64,000 bases of DNA from NCBI RefSeq assembly GCF_950295315.1, contig NC_080171.1, positions 91,435,516-91,499,515 of the forward strand, given 5' to 3'. This document shows, in pieces, positions 55,541 through 64,000 of the stretch. Every line of letters starts with the position of its first letter. Position 1 is the first letter of the stretch. The notes below the pieces were generated by a model, which did no database searches, was not told the origin of the DNA, and saw only the letters and a list, made by a program, of their open reading frames with translations. Position numbers and translations under genes: made by a program. Origin of the DNA: Erinaceus europaeus (taxonomy: Eukaryota > Chordata > Mammalia > Eulipotyphla > Erinaceidae).

Positions 55541-56490
55541 TTGCTAATATGTCCAGGATACATATTAGTATTATTTGCTCCCGGGGACTATTTAAAAATA
55601 GAAAAAAAAAACTATATCACTGGAAGAACTCAAGCAAAGGCTGTAAACCTGAGAGGATGTAGCAAATGCAACAATGTGGCTGGATGAGAAGACTATTAAG
55701 ATCTCAGAAATAAAATTACTCAACAAGCCTGTTAAATGTTTCAGGCAATAAGCACGAGAAATTCCTGTCAAAGACTGGAATTCCACCTCCAATACTGAAT
55801 GCTATATTCTAATGTAACTATCTATCCTTCCCCTTCTCATGACTAGGGTCTCTGTACCAGGGGTGTATAAGTAAGGACACCCATCAACCCTCAATGTAAA
55901 GACAAGAACATCTGTGGACTACCTTTCTCTCATTTCTCAAGTACCTATCAAGGGGCTACTGAAGAAGAAACAACACTGGAGATGTCACTCAGTACCCAGC
56001 CTTGTAGAAAACAGCCCAATTGGCAAGATCAAGTCAGTTAAAAGATCAAAACAGGGGTGTGGGGAACACAATACTAATGGAAACAATTAAGGGTATTAAA
56101 GAAGTTCTCCTCTAGAAAGTGAGACTTAAGCAGAGATCTAAAGGATGAGGCATCAGCTAGACAATAATTAAAGGAGGAAAATTCATGCAAAGGCAACAAC
56201 ACATATAAAGTTCTAGAAACAGGAAAATTAAAGAACTTTGCTGGTAACGAGAACTGAAGAGAACTATCAAGTTATCTATAAGTCTTTATGAGCTGACTAT
56301 AAACAAACAAAAAATAGATGTCCACAGAACCTTCCTGCACTGCTGGTGGGAGTGTAAACTGATCCAAACCCTGGGTTTGGAGAACTTGCAGAAGGCTAGA
56401 AAGTAAACCTACCCTATGACCCTGTAATTCCTCTCCTGGGAATATATCCCAAAGAACCAAACACAACCATCCAAAAAGACTTGTTCATAG

Positions 56491-56781
56491 GGAGTCGGGC
56501 AGTAGCGTAGCAGGTTAAGCACAGGTGGCACAAAGTGCAAGGACTGGCATAAGGATCCTGGTTTGAGCCTCCAGCTCCCCACCTTCAGGGGGGTCACTTC
56601 ACAAGCAGTGAAGCAGGTCTGCAGGTGTCTATCTTTTTCTCCCCCTGTCTTTCCCATCTCTCTACATTTCTCTGTCCTATCCAACAACAATGATATCAAT
56701 AACAACAATAATAACTACAACAATAAAACTATAAGGGCAACAAAAGGGAATATATAAATACATATTAAAAAAATTTTAAAA
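56491..56781 (+). mobile_element. SINE-A inserted in L1
   Basis: 'ggagtcgggcagtagcgtag' head. Duplication GACTTGTTCATAG before and GATTTGTTCATAG (56782-56794) after. Confidence 0.92.
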
Positions 56782-56828
56782 GATTTGTTCATAGCAGCAC
56801 AATTTGTAATAGCCAAAACCTGGAAGCA

Positions 56829-56986
56829 GTGGTCTAGGAGGTAGTGCAGTGGTAAAGCTTTGGATTCTCAAGCATGAGGTCTTGAGTTCGATCCCCAGCA
56901 GCACATGTGCCAGAGTGATGTCTGGTTCTTTCTCTCTCCTCCTGTCTTTCTCTATAAACAAATAAAATCTTTAAAAAACAAACAAA
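56829..56986 (+). mobile_element. SINE-C inserted in L1
   Basis: 'ggtctaggaggtagtgcagt', 'ctcaagcatgaggtcttgag', AATAAAATC tail. Duplication ACCTGGAAGCA (56818-56828) and ACTTAGAAGCA (56987-56997). Confidence 0.85.
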
Positions 56987-57183
56987 CTTAGAAGCAACCC
57001 AGGTGTCCAACAACAGACGGGTAGCTGAGCAAGTATACTTAGCACAATAGAATACTGCTTAGCTATTAAAAATGGTGAATTTACCTTCTTCACCTCATCT
57101 TGGATGAAGCTTGAAGGAAACACATAAGCCAGAAAGAGAAGGATGAATATGGAATGATCTCACCCACAGACAGAAGTTGAAAA

Positions 57184-57537
57184 GTACTCCATGACACCAG
57201 CCTGCCTTCCCTGGGCAGATGACTTCACCAATGCATCCTGGAACCCCACCTGCCCAAAGCCCTACCTGACTAAGATAGAAACAAGCTGGGGGTATGGATA
57301 GACATGTCAACTCCAATGCCCAGCAGAGAAGCAAATACAGAAGCCAGGCCTGTGACATTCTGCACTACACCCCTCAGATATCTCTGGTCCATATTCCCAG
57401 AGGGATAAAGAATAAGGAACCCTCCACTGGAGGGGATGGGATATAGCACACTGGTGGTGGAAACTGTGTGAATTGTAACCCTCTTATGCCATAATCTTGT
57501 TGATCATCATTAAATCACTAATAACACATTTTAAAAA
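57184..57537 (+). mobile_element. Repeat X inserted in L1
   Basis: 354-bp X 3' end. Duplication AGAAGTTGAAAA (57172-57183) and AGAAACTGAAAA (57538-57549); the L1 text continues after it. Confidence 0.82.
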
Positions 57538-57913
57538 AGAAACTGAAAAATAAGAAAACACAAAGCAGAACTTGGACTGGGTTTGGTGTACTGAACCAAA
57601 GTAAAAGACTCTGGGATGAGAGGAGGTTTCAGGTCCTGGAACATGATGTTAGAGGTCCTAGAGGGAGTTGAATTGTTATATGGAAAACTGAGGAATATAG
57701 CATTCTAACTACTATATATGCACAAACTACTGTATTTTATTTTTGTTATTATATTTTACTGTTGATAGTAAACTATTAATCCCCCAAATTAAAACATATA
57801 TATGCACATACATATATTACAGAACGAAAAAAAAAAAACCAGATGAATGGCTGAGCAAGTTGTGATATATATTCACAATGGAATACTACTCAGCTATTAA
57901 AAATGGTGAATTC

Positions 57914-58030
57914 AGGAGTGTTCAGGTCCTGGGACACAATGGCAGAGGATGGGTGGTATGTGGAAATATTATGCATGTATAAACTTTTGTATTTTACAGT
58001 CAACTGTAAACCATTAATCCCCCAATAAAG
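57914..58030 (+). mobile_element. Short L1 3' end inserted in L1
   Basis: 'gttcaggtcctgggacacaa' to 'cccccaataaagaaatttaa'. The words 'aaaaatggtgaattcag' before and 'aaaaatggtgagttcac' after mark the duplicated target in the host L1. Confidence 0.78.
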
Positions 58031-59197
58031 AAATTTAAAAAATGGTGAGTTCACCTTTTTCACCTCATCTTGGATGGAGCTTGAAGGAGTCATATTAAGA
58101 TAAGTCAGAAAGAGGATAAATATGGGATGATCTCACTCACAAACAGAAGTTGAAAAAATAAGATCAGAAGGGAAAACACAAAGTAGAACCTGTACTGGAG
58201 TTGGTGTATTGCAGCAAATGAAAAGACTCTGGGGTGGGAAGAGGGTTCAGGTCCTGGGACATGATGGCAGAAGAGGACCTGGGGGGGGGGGGTAGACTGT
58301 TACGTGGAAAACTGAAAAGTGTTAAACATGTACAAACTACTGTATTTTACTGTCGACTGTATACCATTAACTCCCCAATAAAGAAAAAATATATAATAAC
58401 AACATTAAACAGATGTCCCTAGAACTACTCACATACAAGATAGGAAATACTATGGGTTTCGAACTCCCCGCAGCGCTTCTAAGGGTACATTATTATCTGG
58501 GAGAAGAGTTTTCTCCTCAAAGCCCAGAATACCCAGGAGATACGACCAGAGGATTTGAAAAGCTTACTCAACTCAAAACAGAACCCAAAGCTCTGTATTT
58601 CCCCACAAGTGGTGTTCTAATAGCCAGTTCATAACATATTTCAAATTCCTGAGGGCTATTATTTCTTACTGAGTGAATTCCAGATTAATGGGGATTTTTT
58701 TTTTTTTAATGAAGGGGGAAAAGAAAATACACAGCTGTTTTTTTTCATTCTTGTTAAATGAAGGAACATGAGTATTTGTTATGTATTCTCTCAAGCTTAT
58801 CTGTATGTTTATGATACTTTGGAATTTTAAGTAAAAATACACATTGTCTGTGACCTCTCTAACATCTACGCTGACCTTTTCCACAAACCTAACAAACTCC
58901 CCAAAGCAGGTGGCAGCTCAGGCTCACTTTGACACCAGCCCCCAATTCCTGGGCATTAAAAAGCGATGTGTATCAGCACCACAAGGAATGCTGGCCAGCT
59001 GCTGGGTGGACTGTGAGACCTGAGGACAGACACTGTGCTTTCATCCGGATCCTCCAGCATCCAGCTCACTGTCATGTAGAGAAGTATATGACAAAGGGTC
59101 TGATAAGCTCTGACAGCTATGGTGCCTTGACTGTGTCTCTTTACTTACCATCTAGGTCATCCTAGATTCATTCCTTTTAAAAAAACACATGGGAGGG

Positions 59198-59200
<3 letters not shown>

Positions 59201-59229
<29 letters not shown>
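59201..59229. repeat. (GT)n microsatellite
   Basis: About 29 bp of GT, 530 bp from the donor edge of e2. Confidence 0.9.
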
Positions 59230-59230
<1 letters not shown>

Positions 59231-59489
59231 TGTGCGTGCTGGGGCAGTGGGTGGGGAAAGGCTCCAGTGCTATATGGTCTTTCCCTCTCTGTCTTTCTCT
59301 AAATGGAAAGAGGGGAGCAAAAGCAGTCAAGAACAGTGAAATCTCACATGCACAAGGCCCTAGCTCTGCAAATTTGGTTTTAAAAAAAAGTCCAAAACAC
59401 CTCACCTTTGCCATGTGTTGCGTAAGAATCACACTGACACCCTGAGATGATTACTGCAGGGTTTAAAGGTAACTTTCTCTTTGTTATTG

Positions 59490-59635
59490 GGTTTTATAGC
59501 TCCAAATGACTTCTTGAGATGGAAATAGAGAGAAATCTTCCACCAGTGCAGGGTACCACAGAGCTTAAACCTGAATCACGCACATAGCAAAGCAGGTACC
59601 CTCCCAAGTCAGCTATCTCACCTGCTGCAATAATT
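59490..59635 (-). mobile_element. Worn SINE (minus)
   Basis: 'cttaaacctgaatcacgcac', 'atagcaaagcaggtaccctc', 'agtcagctatctcacctgct', with the head at the right. The same type recurs at 62388-62487. It lies about 120 bp from the weak e2 donor. Confidence 0.55.
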
Positions 59636-59648
59636 TTTATACAAAACA

Positions 59649-59694
59649 CACACACACACATGTATGTATGTATATATATATATATATATATATT
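59649..59694. repeat. (CA)n(TATG)n(TA)n microsatellite
   Basis: Compound repeat at about 60 bp inside the intron from the e2 donor. Confidence 0.88.
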
Positions 59695-59753
59695 CATATC
59701 TAAATACATGACACATAGTAGGTGTTCAGTACATATAAGGGTTGAATTTTGAC

Positions 59754-59876
59754 CTGTCTCATAGCTTGTTTGCTGACCATTGTCTCCTTCCTTGTCTTTC
59801 CAGGCACAGGGTGTGGTTTTAGTTCGTTTCTGCTCTTCTGGGCTGTCCTGGTAAGCTGTTCTCACAAGGGGCTGCA
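59754..59876 (-). CDS. CDK5RAP2: CDK5RAP2 exon e2
   Basis: 123-bp symmetric phase 1-1 exon, about human residues 1009-1050, encoding 41 codons (VQPLVRTAYQDSPEEQKRTK, then a Trp-containing acidic/basic stretch ending SYET). This is a low-complexity linker between coiled coils rather than a domain. The acceptor is GCCTGTAG. The donor is ACAG|GTCAAAAT, with C at intron position +3 and A at +5. It is nevertheless fixed by the reading frame: the leftover G joins AC of the next exon to make Asp, exactly as in human. Since the length is a multiple of three, skipping would keep the frame, which a weak donor makes plausible. Confidence 0.93.
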
Positions 59877-60317
59877 CTACAGGCATTCCCAAAGAGAAAG
59901 AAAAACAAATAAAACCATAGACTTGAAACTTAGCCAAGCAACTGGGAAGAGCACAAAGATACAACAGGGAAAATAAAAACACTAGGGAGGCAAAATGCAA
60001 TTTATAAGATAAAATTAATCCATCGAACTGCCATAACAGGACATAAAATCATAAACATACTGCAGCTTGTCTGAAATGTTTTAAGCCCAGGCTCTCAAAC
60101 AACTATGAGTGAAAAAAATGAATTCCACAGTCTAATGCCCATTTTTTCCAGGAAGAGAGCTAGGCCTCAGGGTCTCCACTGCAATGGTGGAAATCGCCTC
60201 TGGTTAAGGCACCCAGGTGTCTAAGTAAGAAATAAAATCATTGTCAATGTAAATGGCAATCCCTGGGCAAAGTGCTAGGATCTCTGTTGGGCTAAGTCAC
60301 TTTATTATGTTTTTTAC

Positions 60318-60512
60318 CTTTATTTATTTATTGGATAGACACTCAGAAATTGAGAGGGATGGGGAAGACAGAGAGGGAGATAGACACCTGCAGCACTGCT
60401 GCACCACTAGCAAAGCTTTCTCTCTACAGGTGGGGACCAGGGGCTAAAACCCAGGTCCCTGTGCATTGTAACATGTGTGCTCAACTAAGTGCACCACCAC
60501 CCGGTGGCCCGA
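60318..60512 (-). mobile_element. SINE-B
   Basis: Reverse-oriented: 'gacacctgcagcactgctgc', 'tctacaggtggggaccaggg', 'caccaccacccggtggcc'. Confidence 0.8.
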
Positions 60513-61097
60513 GCTAGTCACTTTTGCCATAAATTCTTTCTTCTCTGACTTGCCCTCTGCTCCTGCCTCTCACTGATGTGCTTCATTACCTGCTCCCATC
60601 CCAGTAAACAGGGAGCTCACAGGAGGCAGAGACTGCTTCTCCTTCTTCTTCTCTTTCTCTCTCTGTCTACTTCACCACTCCAAGAGGCTGGAATATTCTC
60701 TGAAGGCACAAATAATGTCTGGATGAATAAGCAGATGCATTAAGAAAGGCTGAGAAAAGAAGAACGAGCAATCCCAGCCAAAGGCCGACTGATCTTGAAA
60801 CCTCAACGATGGCAAACCCGAGAACCAAAACTAGATGAAAAATACCTCCAGCTATAAAGCACCTTAAACTCCAGATATAAAGCACCATACACTGGATTTT
60901 ATGAAACAGTAAAGAGCGTAAGTGCTGAATTGAGACACAGCGATTGAAATCTAGCTAAGGATGTTAGAAACAGTGTGACTATAGCCAACATACTGTGTTG
61001 CTGACACTGCTGCCTCAGTGGGAGCAGTCACTATTCCTGCCTCAAAAGAACTGCTAAGAGGATGCCATTAGACGACATATTTAAAGTGGTTAAGTAA

Positions 61098-61492
61098 CAG
61101 GTGTTTATTTTATTTTATTTAGTTTTTTTGTTTTTATTGCCACCAGGGTTACTCTGCTGGAGGTCAGTGCTTGCATGACAAATCTACCACTCTAGTTTTG
61201 GAGTTTTTTGTTTGTTTTATTTTGTTTTGTAATAGATATGAAGAGAAACTGAAAGGGAAAGGAAACATCCATGTCCAGTAGAGAAGCCATTACAGAAACC
61301 AGACTTCCCACCTTCTGCACCCCATAAATATCTTTGGTCTATACTCCCAGAGGGATAAAGACTAAGGACCCTTCCTATGGAGGAGAGGGTATATGGAACT
61401 CTGGTGATGGGAATTATATGGAATTGTACCCTTCTAATCCCACAATCTTGTTGATCATTACACACTTTACCAGTTACACTACTGCCTGGCCC
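61098..61492 (-). mobile_element. SINE-B long form with repeat X in the middle
   Basis: Left: extra module 'ccaccagggttactctgctg' and the purine-rich body. Right: head 'ttaccagttacactactgcc'. Between them (61262-61462) is a plus-strand repeat X 3' end with 'acagaaaccagacttcccac'. The central SINE segment is missing, so this may be replacement rather than simple insertion. Confidence 0.65.
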
Positions 61493-61743
61493 CAAATGTT
61501 CATTATTTTATTGCTACGAGAAGTCCAAGGCTGTCAGTCATTTCCCATCCCAGAATCACTCTGAAAAAAATCTCATGATCAGATACAATCTTCCACCCCA
61601 CTATGAAAACCTTCCCTTGGCAAAATTTCAAACCTCAATCTCCTCCCTCAACCTTCAACTTACTTCTTTATTCTAAGGGGAATAGTAGGGGGTGAGACAA
61701 TGATGTTGTTTTTTCCTATATGTACTTATCCTCCCACCCCCAT

Positions 61744-61787
61744 ACATACACACACACACACACACACACACATACACACACACACAC
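61744..61787. repeat. (CA)n microsatellite
   Basis: CA repeat interrupted by two TACA units. Confidence 0.9.
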
Positions 61788-61890
61788 GAATGTAAGCTAG
61801 ACAGACTGCTTTTGTTACCTTCACTCCTTTCTCCCTAGTACTTACAATAGTGTTTGACACATAGGAGGATTTAATACATACTTTCTCAAT
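61788..61890 (+). mobile_element. L2-like 3' end
   Basis: 'gaatgtaagctagacagact', then 'cctagtacttacaatagtgt' and 'ttgacacataggaggattta' match the classic L2 3' end. Confidence 0.55.
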
Positions 61891-62207
61891 AAATAAAGAC
61901 TGCTGTTGTTCTTGCTGTGTACTGCTGTCATCTCCTTACAACAGCAGCTCAAAATCAGGTGTCAACAGATACATTTTTATGAATTCATGAGCCCTTTGAA
62001 AATGATGTCCCACACTGCAGATAGGCTTGTCTGCAATGTTGAGAGAGAGCCTACATCTTCAGAGTCTCAAAGAAGTAGTGGTCCAAAGCCTGTCTAGACT
62101 ATAGGTACTCCCTCTAAGTTCAGGGAATCTAACCTTGATACTTTTTCTTGTTGTCACTAGCCTTCATCACTCCAGGCTAACTTTTTCAGACAGAAAGAGA
62201 ATGGCTG

Positions 62208-62350
62208 TAGTCCGGGAGGTGACACAGTGGATAAAGCATTGCATTCTCAAGCATGAGGTCCTGAGTTCAATCCCTGGCAGCATGTGTACCAGAGTGATAT
62301 CTGGTCTTTCTCTCCTCCTATCTTTCTCATTAATGAATAAACAAAATCTT

Positions 62351-62356
<6 letters not shown>
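62208..62356 (+). mobile_element. SINE-C
   Basis: 'gtccgggaggtgacacagtg', 'ctcaagcatgaggtcctgag', 'gagtgatatctggtctttct', then a (GA)n tail at 62357-62387. Confidence 0.82.
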
Positions 62357-62387
<31 letters not shown>

Positions 62388-62389
<2 letters not shown>

Positions 62390-62487
62390 AGAGACAGATA
62401 CACAACACAGAAGCTTCCTCCACTGCAGTGGGGCCTGAGCTCGAACCTGGTCACATCCATAGCAAAGCAGGCACCTTCCCAGCCCTA
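62388..62487 (-). mobile_element. Worn SINE (minus)
   Basis: 'tgagctcgaacctggtcaca' and 'tagcaaagcaggcaccttcc' match the type at 59490-59635. Confidence 0.5.
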
Positions 62488-63035
62488 ACCTTGACAGTTT
62501 TTAACCAAGGGATCTATTTTGGGAGCTCCCAGGAGAGTAGAAACTGTAGACTCAAAGTAAGTAAGAAAGAAAGTGACCTTTAGAATAAGTCATTGGTTAG
62601 GAAATTTGGAATTAACATTGAGGAATCCAAACAAATGTGACCTGATCAGTCCAGAGAGTCTTGCAAGAAGACTCACTTATACCCATCAGGTTGATGACTG
62701 GAGCTTCCATAGGGGAACCCTGGAAAAGCTGGACTCCAGTCATCCCACAACCGAGACATGCAAAGGTAATCCCAAGTGAAGGGAGCAGTGATCTCACAAG
62801 ACCTGTGAGCACTGTGAGTCCCCTTTATCAGCCTCCAGAATAAAATTAAAGCAATAGATTTTTCCTTATTGTGTCCTGCAAGTGAGCGTTTGTCAAGAGC
62901 TGAGATTAATCACTGTAATTTATGAAATTTATACTCAAACTTATTGCAATTCTAAACAACAAAGCTGACATTTCAAGCAGTTCTATAGGGTCATTCATCT
63001 AGATGGCTAAAAATACTTTTTTTCTTGATGCTTAC

Positions 63036-63267
63036 CATTCAGTTGTGTTTTGTCTGGTGTTGGCCTCCCCCCCATCATTGTTTCAGCCAGAATTAATTTT
63101 TGTTGAAGTTGTTTATTATGAATTTTAAGCTCTTCCAGATCCCCTTGCAGCTCTAAGATCTGCCCCTGCAGCTGGACCTCCACCTCCTGGGTGGCTGGAA
63201 GCCGATGCATACTTCCTGCTGACTGGGATGGCTTTAGCAGAATGGGCAGGCGAGACTTCTTAGCATC
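63036..63267 (-). CDS. CDK5RAP2: CDK5RAP2 exon e1 (EB1-binding motif exon)
   Basis: 232-bp exon, about human residues 932-1009. It starts in phase 0 after a TTTGTAG acceptor and ends in phase 1 (AAT G|GTAAG). The first codons read DAKKSRLPILLKP. This keeps the basic/hydrophobic S-x-L-P core through which human CDK5RAP2 is reported to bind EB1 (MAPRE1) and follow growing microtubule ends. The rest is a coiled coil (LPATQEVEVQLQGQILELQG onward) and a conserved GRPTPDKT stretch near the donor. No stop or frame break occurs. It is the most upstream exon visible; the preceding exon lies beyond 64000 and nothing resembling it is seen in 63268-64000. Confidence 0.96.
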
Positions 63268-64000
63268 CTACAAATAAACACACACAGGAATGAATATACT
63301 CCTTTGGTTGCATAGTCAACATTTCCATGCCATCTTAGAAAGTGGGATTCAATCCACTCTCCAGATTTGCAGATGTCATCATCATCCTATGATGACATCT
63401 ACAATTATCCCTCCTTCGTCTACAGAGTTTGTGTCCTTCCACTGGTTGACAAGTGTCAAGTCTTTCCTCTTCAGCACTTTCTTGGCCATGGCCATCTCTC
63501 TGGACAAGTAAGGTGTTAGTATATAACCAACACAGTATTCCACGAAATATTTCCTGCTTCTTACTTATCTCCCATATCATTCTTCAGTCTAAATCAATTT
63601 CCCACCCATGGTGGAAAATCCCTTCCTAAAGCTTTTAGTGGTCACAAGGACACTAAGCCAAGCTTAGAGCTTCCCACCTGCCTTTCCTAGCCACCTTTCT
63701 TTCTTTCTTCTTTTTTTTTTTTTTAAGATTTACTTACCAAGAAAGAGAAAGAACCAGGAATCAAACCCAGAACCTCAGGTATTCAAGTCTTGTACTCTAC
63801 CACCGAACTACCTCCCCAGTCACAACATTTTTGTTTGCCTTGAAAACTCAGCTACTCAAATATATCACTCCATCTGCCCAAAAGCTATACCATTTCTATA
63901 AACTCAACCTTGATGAATCACATCCAGCTATGTAAAGCACAACTCAAAAACATGGGAGCTATTTTTTTATTCCTTTATGCTCAACAGACACTCTGATAAC
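63268..64000 (-). other. Intron upstream of e1 (partial)
   Basis: The intron runs off the right edge. It holds a SINE-C-like minus-strand remnant at 63725-63825 preceded by a T-rich tract (63700-63725). The remainder is unique, and no further CDK5RAP2 exon was seen. Confidence 0.7.
63725..63825 (-). mobile_element. SINE-C-like remnant
   Basis: 'aggaatcaaacccagaacct', then 'gtactctaccaccgaactac' looks like the reverse of a tRNA-derived head. A T-rich stretch to the left is the tail. Confidence 0.5.

Larger units (their letters stand above)
56331..58408 (+). mobile_element. L1 cluster (ORF2 3' end and 3' UTR) with nested insertions
   Basis: ORF2-tail text ('gctggtgggagtgtaaactg', 'gggaatatatcccaaagaac') starts near 56331. 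Two L1 3' segments follow each other (to about 57830, then 57838-58395). Outer words ATAGATGTCCACAGAAC (56314-56330) and ACAGATGTCCCTAGAAC (58409-58425) look like an old duplication enclosing everything. No intact ORF2. Confidence 0.75.
50552..59753 (-). other. Intron e2-e3 (9.2 kb)
   Basis: Almost half is retroposed sequence: two long repeat X copies (50804-52510 and 53796-55355), nested L1 sequence (56314-58425), SINEs, L2 and MIR. 55540-56310 and 58430-59190 are unassigned. A 73-codon plus-strand frame at 58413-58634 was inspected and not accepted as a gene. Confidence 0.65.
59877..63035 (-). other. Intron e1-e2
   Basis: 3.2 kb with a minus-strand SINE-B (60318-60512), a SINE-B/X mosaic (61098-61492), a (CA)n tract, an L2-like end, a SINE-C followed by (GA)n, and a worn SINE (62388-62487). 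59880-60315, 60515-61095 and 62490-63035 show no recognised element. Confidence 0.65.
1..64000 (-). other. CDK5RAP2: CDK5RAP2 locus, internal to 3' part (partial gene)
   Basis: The whole window lies inside one minus-strand gene. Fourteen exons join in phase into an uninterrupted, mostly coiled-coil protein of about 877 residues that is collinear with human CDK5RAP2 from about residue 932 to 1817. The protein is a pericentriolar scaffold: its N-terminal CM1 motif binds and activates the gamma-tubulin ring complex, and its C-terminal CM2 binds pericentrin, AKAP450 and calmodulin. It also tracks microtubule plus ends through EB1. Neither CM1 nor CM2 is in the window, and no promoter, first exon or polyadenylation site was seen. 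The hedgehog-like protein is about nine residues shorter than human over this span, through small in-frame gaps. The paralogue myomegalin (PDE4DIP) was considered, but the exon sequences match CDK5RAP2 much better. The identification rests on remembered human sequence, not on a search. Confidence 0.96.

Noticed and set aside
58413..58634. 73-codon plus-strand frame with ordinary amino-acid composition in the e2-e3 intron
   Set aside because: No recognisable domain, no splice or Kozak context, single short frame next to L1 sequence. Length is compatible with chance.
1..64000. A hidden undescribed multi-gene system
   Set aside because: All coding signal joins into one known gene. The rest is intron and retroposon sequence. 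Prokaryotic or viral gene organisation is absent.
6179..64000. Paralogue PDE4DIP (myomegalin) as the identity of the gene
   Set aside because: Exon peptides such as CGTEGAQDG, SSLHQVRYVKH, LLWRVSLP and the intron phases follow CDK5RAP2. PDE4DIP would be far more diverged.

Overview
This is a eukaryotic, mammalian genomic window. It is almost entirely introns of one multi-exon gene on the minus strand, CDK5RAP2 (CEP215), the centrosomal gamma-tubulin-ring-complex regulator linked to primary microcephaly. Fourteen consecutive coding exons (2,631 nt, about 877 codons) could be delimited by hand from splice dinucleotides, codon phase and similarity to the human protein (remembered, not searched). 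In transcript order they are 63036-63267, 59754-59876, 49978-50551, 47632-47864, 37561-37609, 32838-33007, 27421-27540, 18103-18219, 15509-15698, 13438-13559, 12125-12358, 8597-8674, 7274-7521 and 6038-6178. Every junction closes in phase with no frameshift or stop. They correspond to roughly human residues 932-1817. The N-terminal gamma-tubulin-binding CM1 region lies upstream of (right of) the window. The last exons with the CM2 centrosome/Golgi/pericentrin-binding end lie beyond its left edge.

The repeats suggest a hedgehog (Erinaceus) or close relative. There are many copies of tRNA-derived SINEs of the hedgehog ERI type. SINE-A has a head like 'agtcgggcggtagcgcag' and a CAA/CAATAA-rich AATAAA tail. 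SINE-B has a head like 'gggccaggtggtggcgcac'. SINE-C has a 'ctcaagcatgaggtcctgag' core. SINE-D is a shorter, less defined type. Young L1 3' ends and an abundant 0.2-2 kb retroposed repeat that I could not name (called repeat X here) are also present. Older layers are MIR, L2 and one MER5A-like hAT remnant.

Layout: 1-6037 is the intron after the last visible exon. 6038-15698 is exon-dense (six exons). 15699-33007 holds three exons separated by large introns full of repeats. 33008-50551 holds four exons, including a 49-bp micro-exon. 50552-59753 is a 9.2-kb intron filled by two X copies and a nested L1 cluster. 59754-63267 holds the two most upstream visible exons, including the EB1-binding SxLP-type motif. 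No second gene, RNA gene or CRISPR was found, and nothing that looks like a new biological system.

The most useful observations are about retroposition. A truncated L1 has a target-site duplication that runs into the splice donor of exon 27421-27540. There is a perfect 84-bp direct duplication, a triplicated target site, a possible SINE/X chimera, nested insertions, and the mosaic repeat X family itself.
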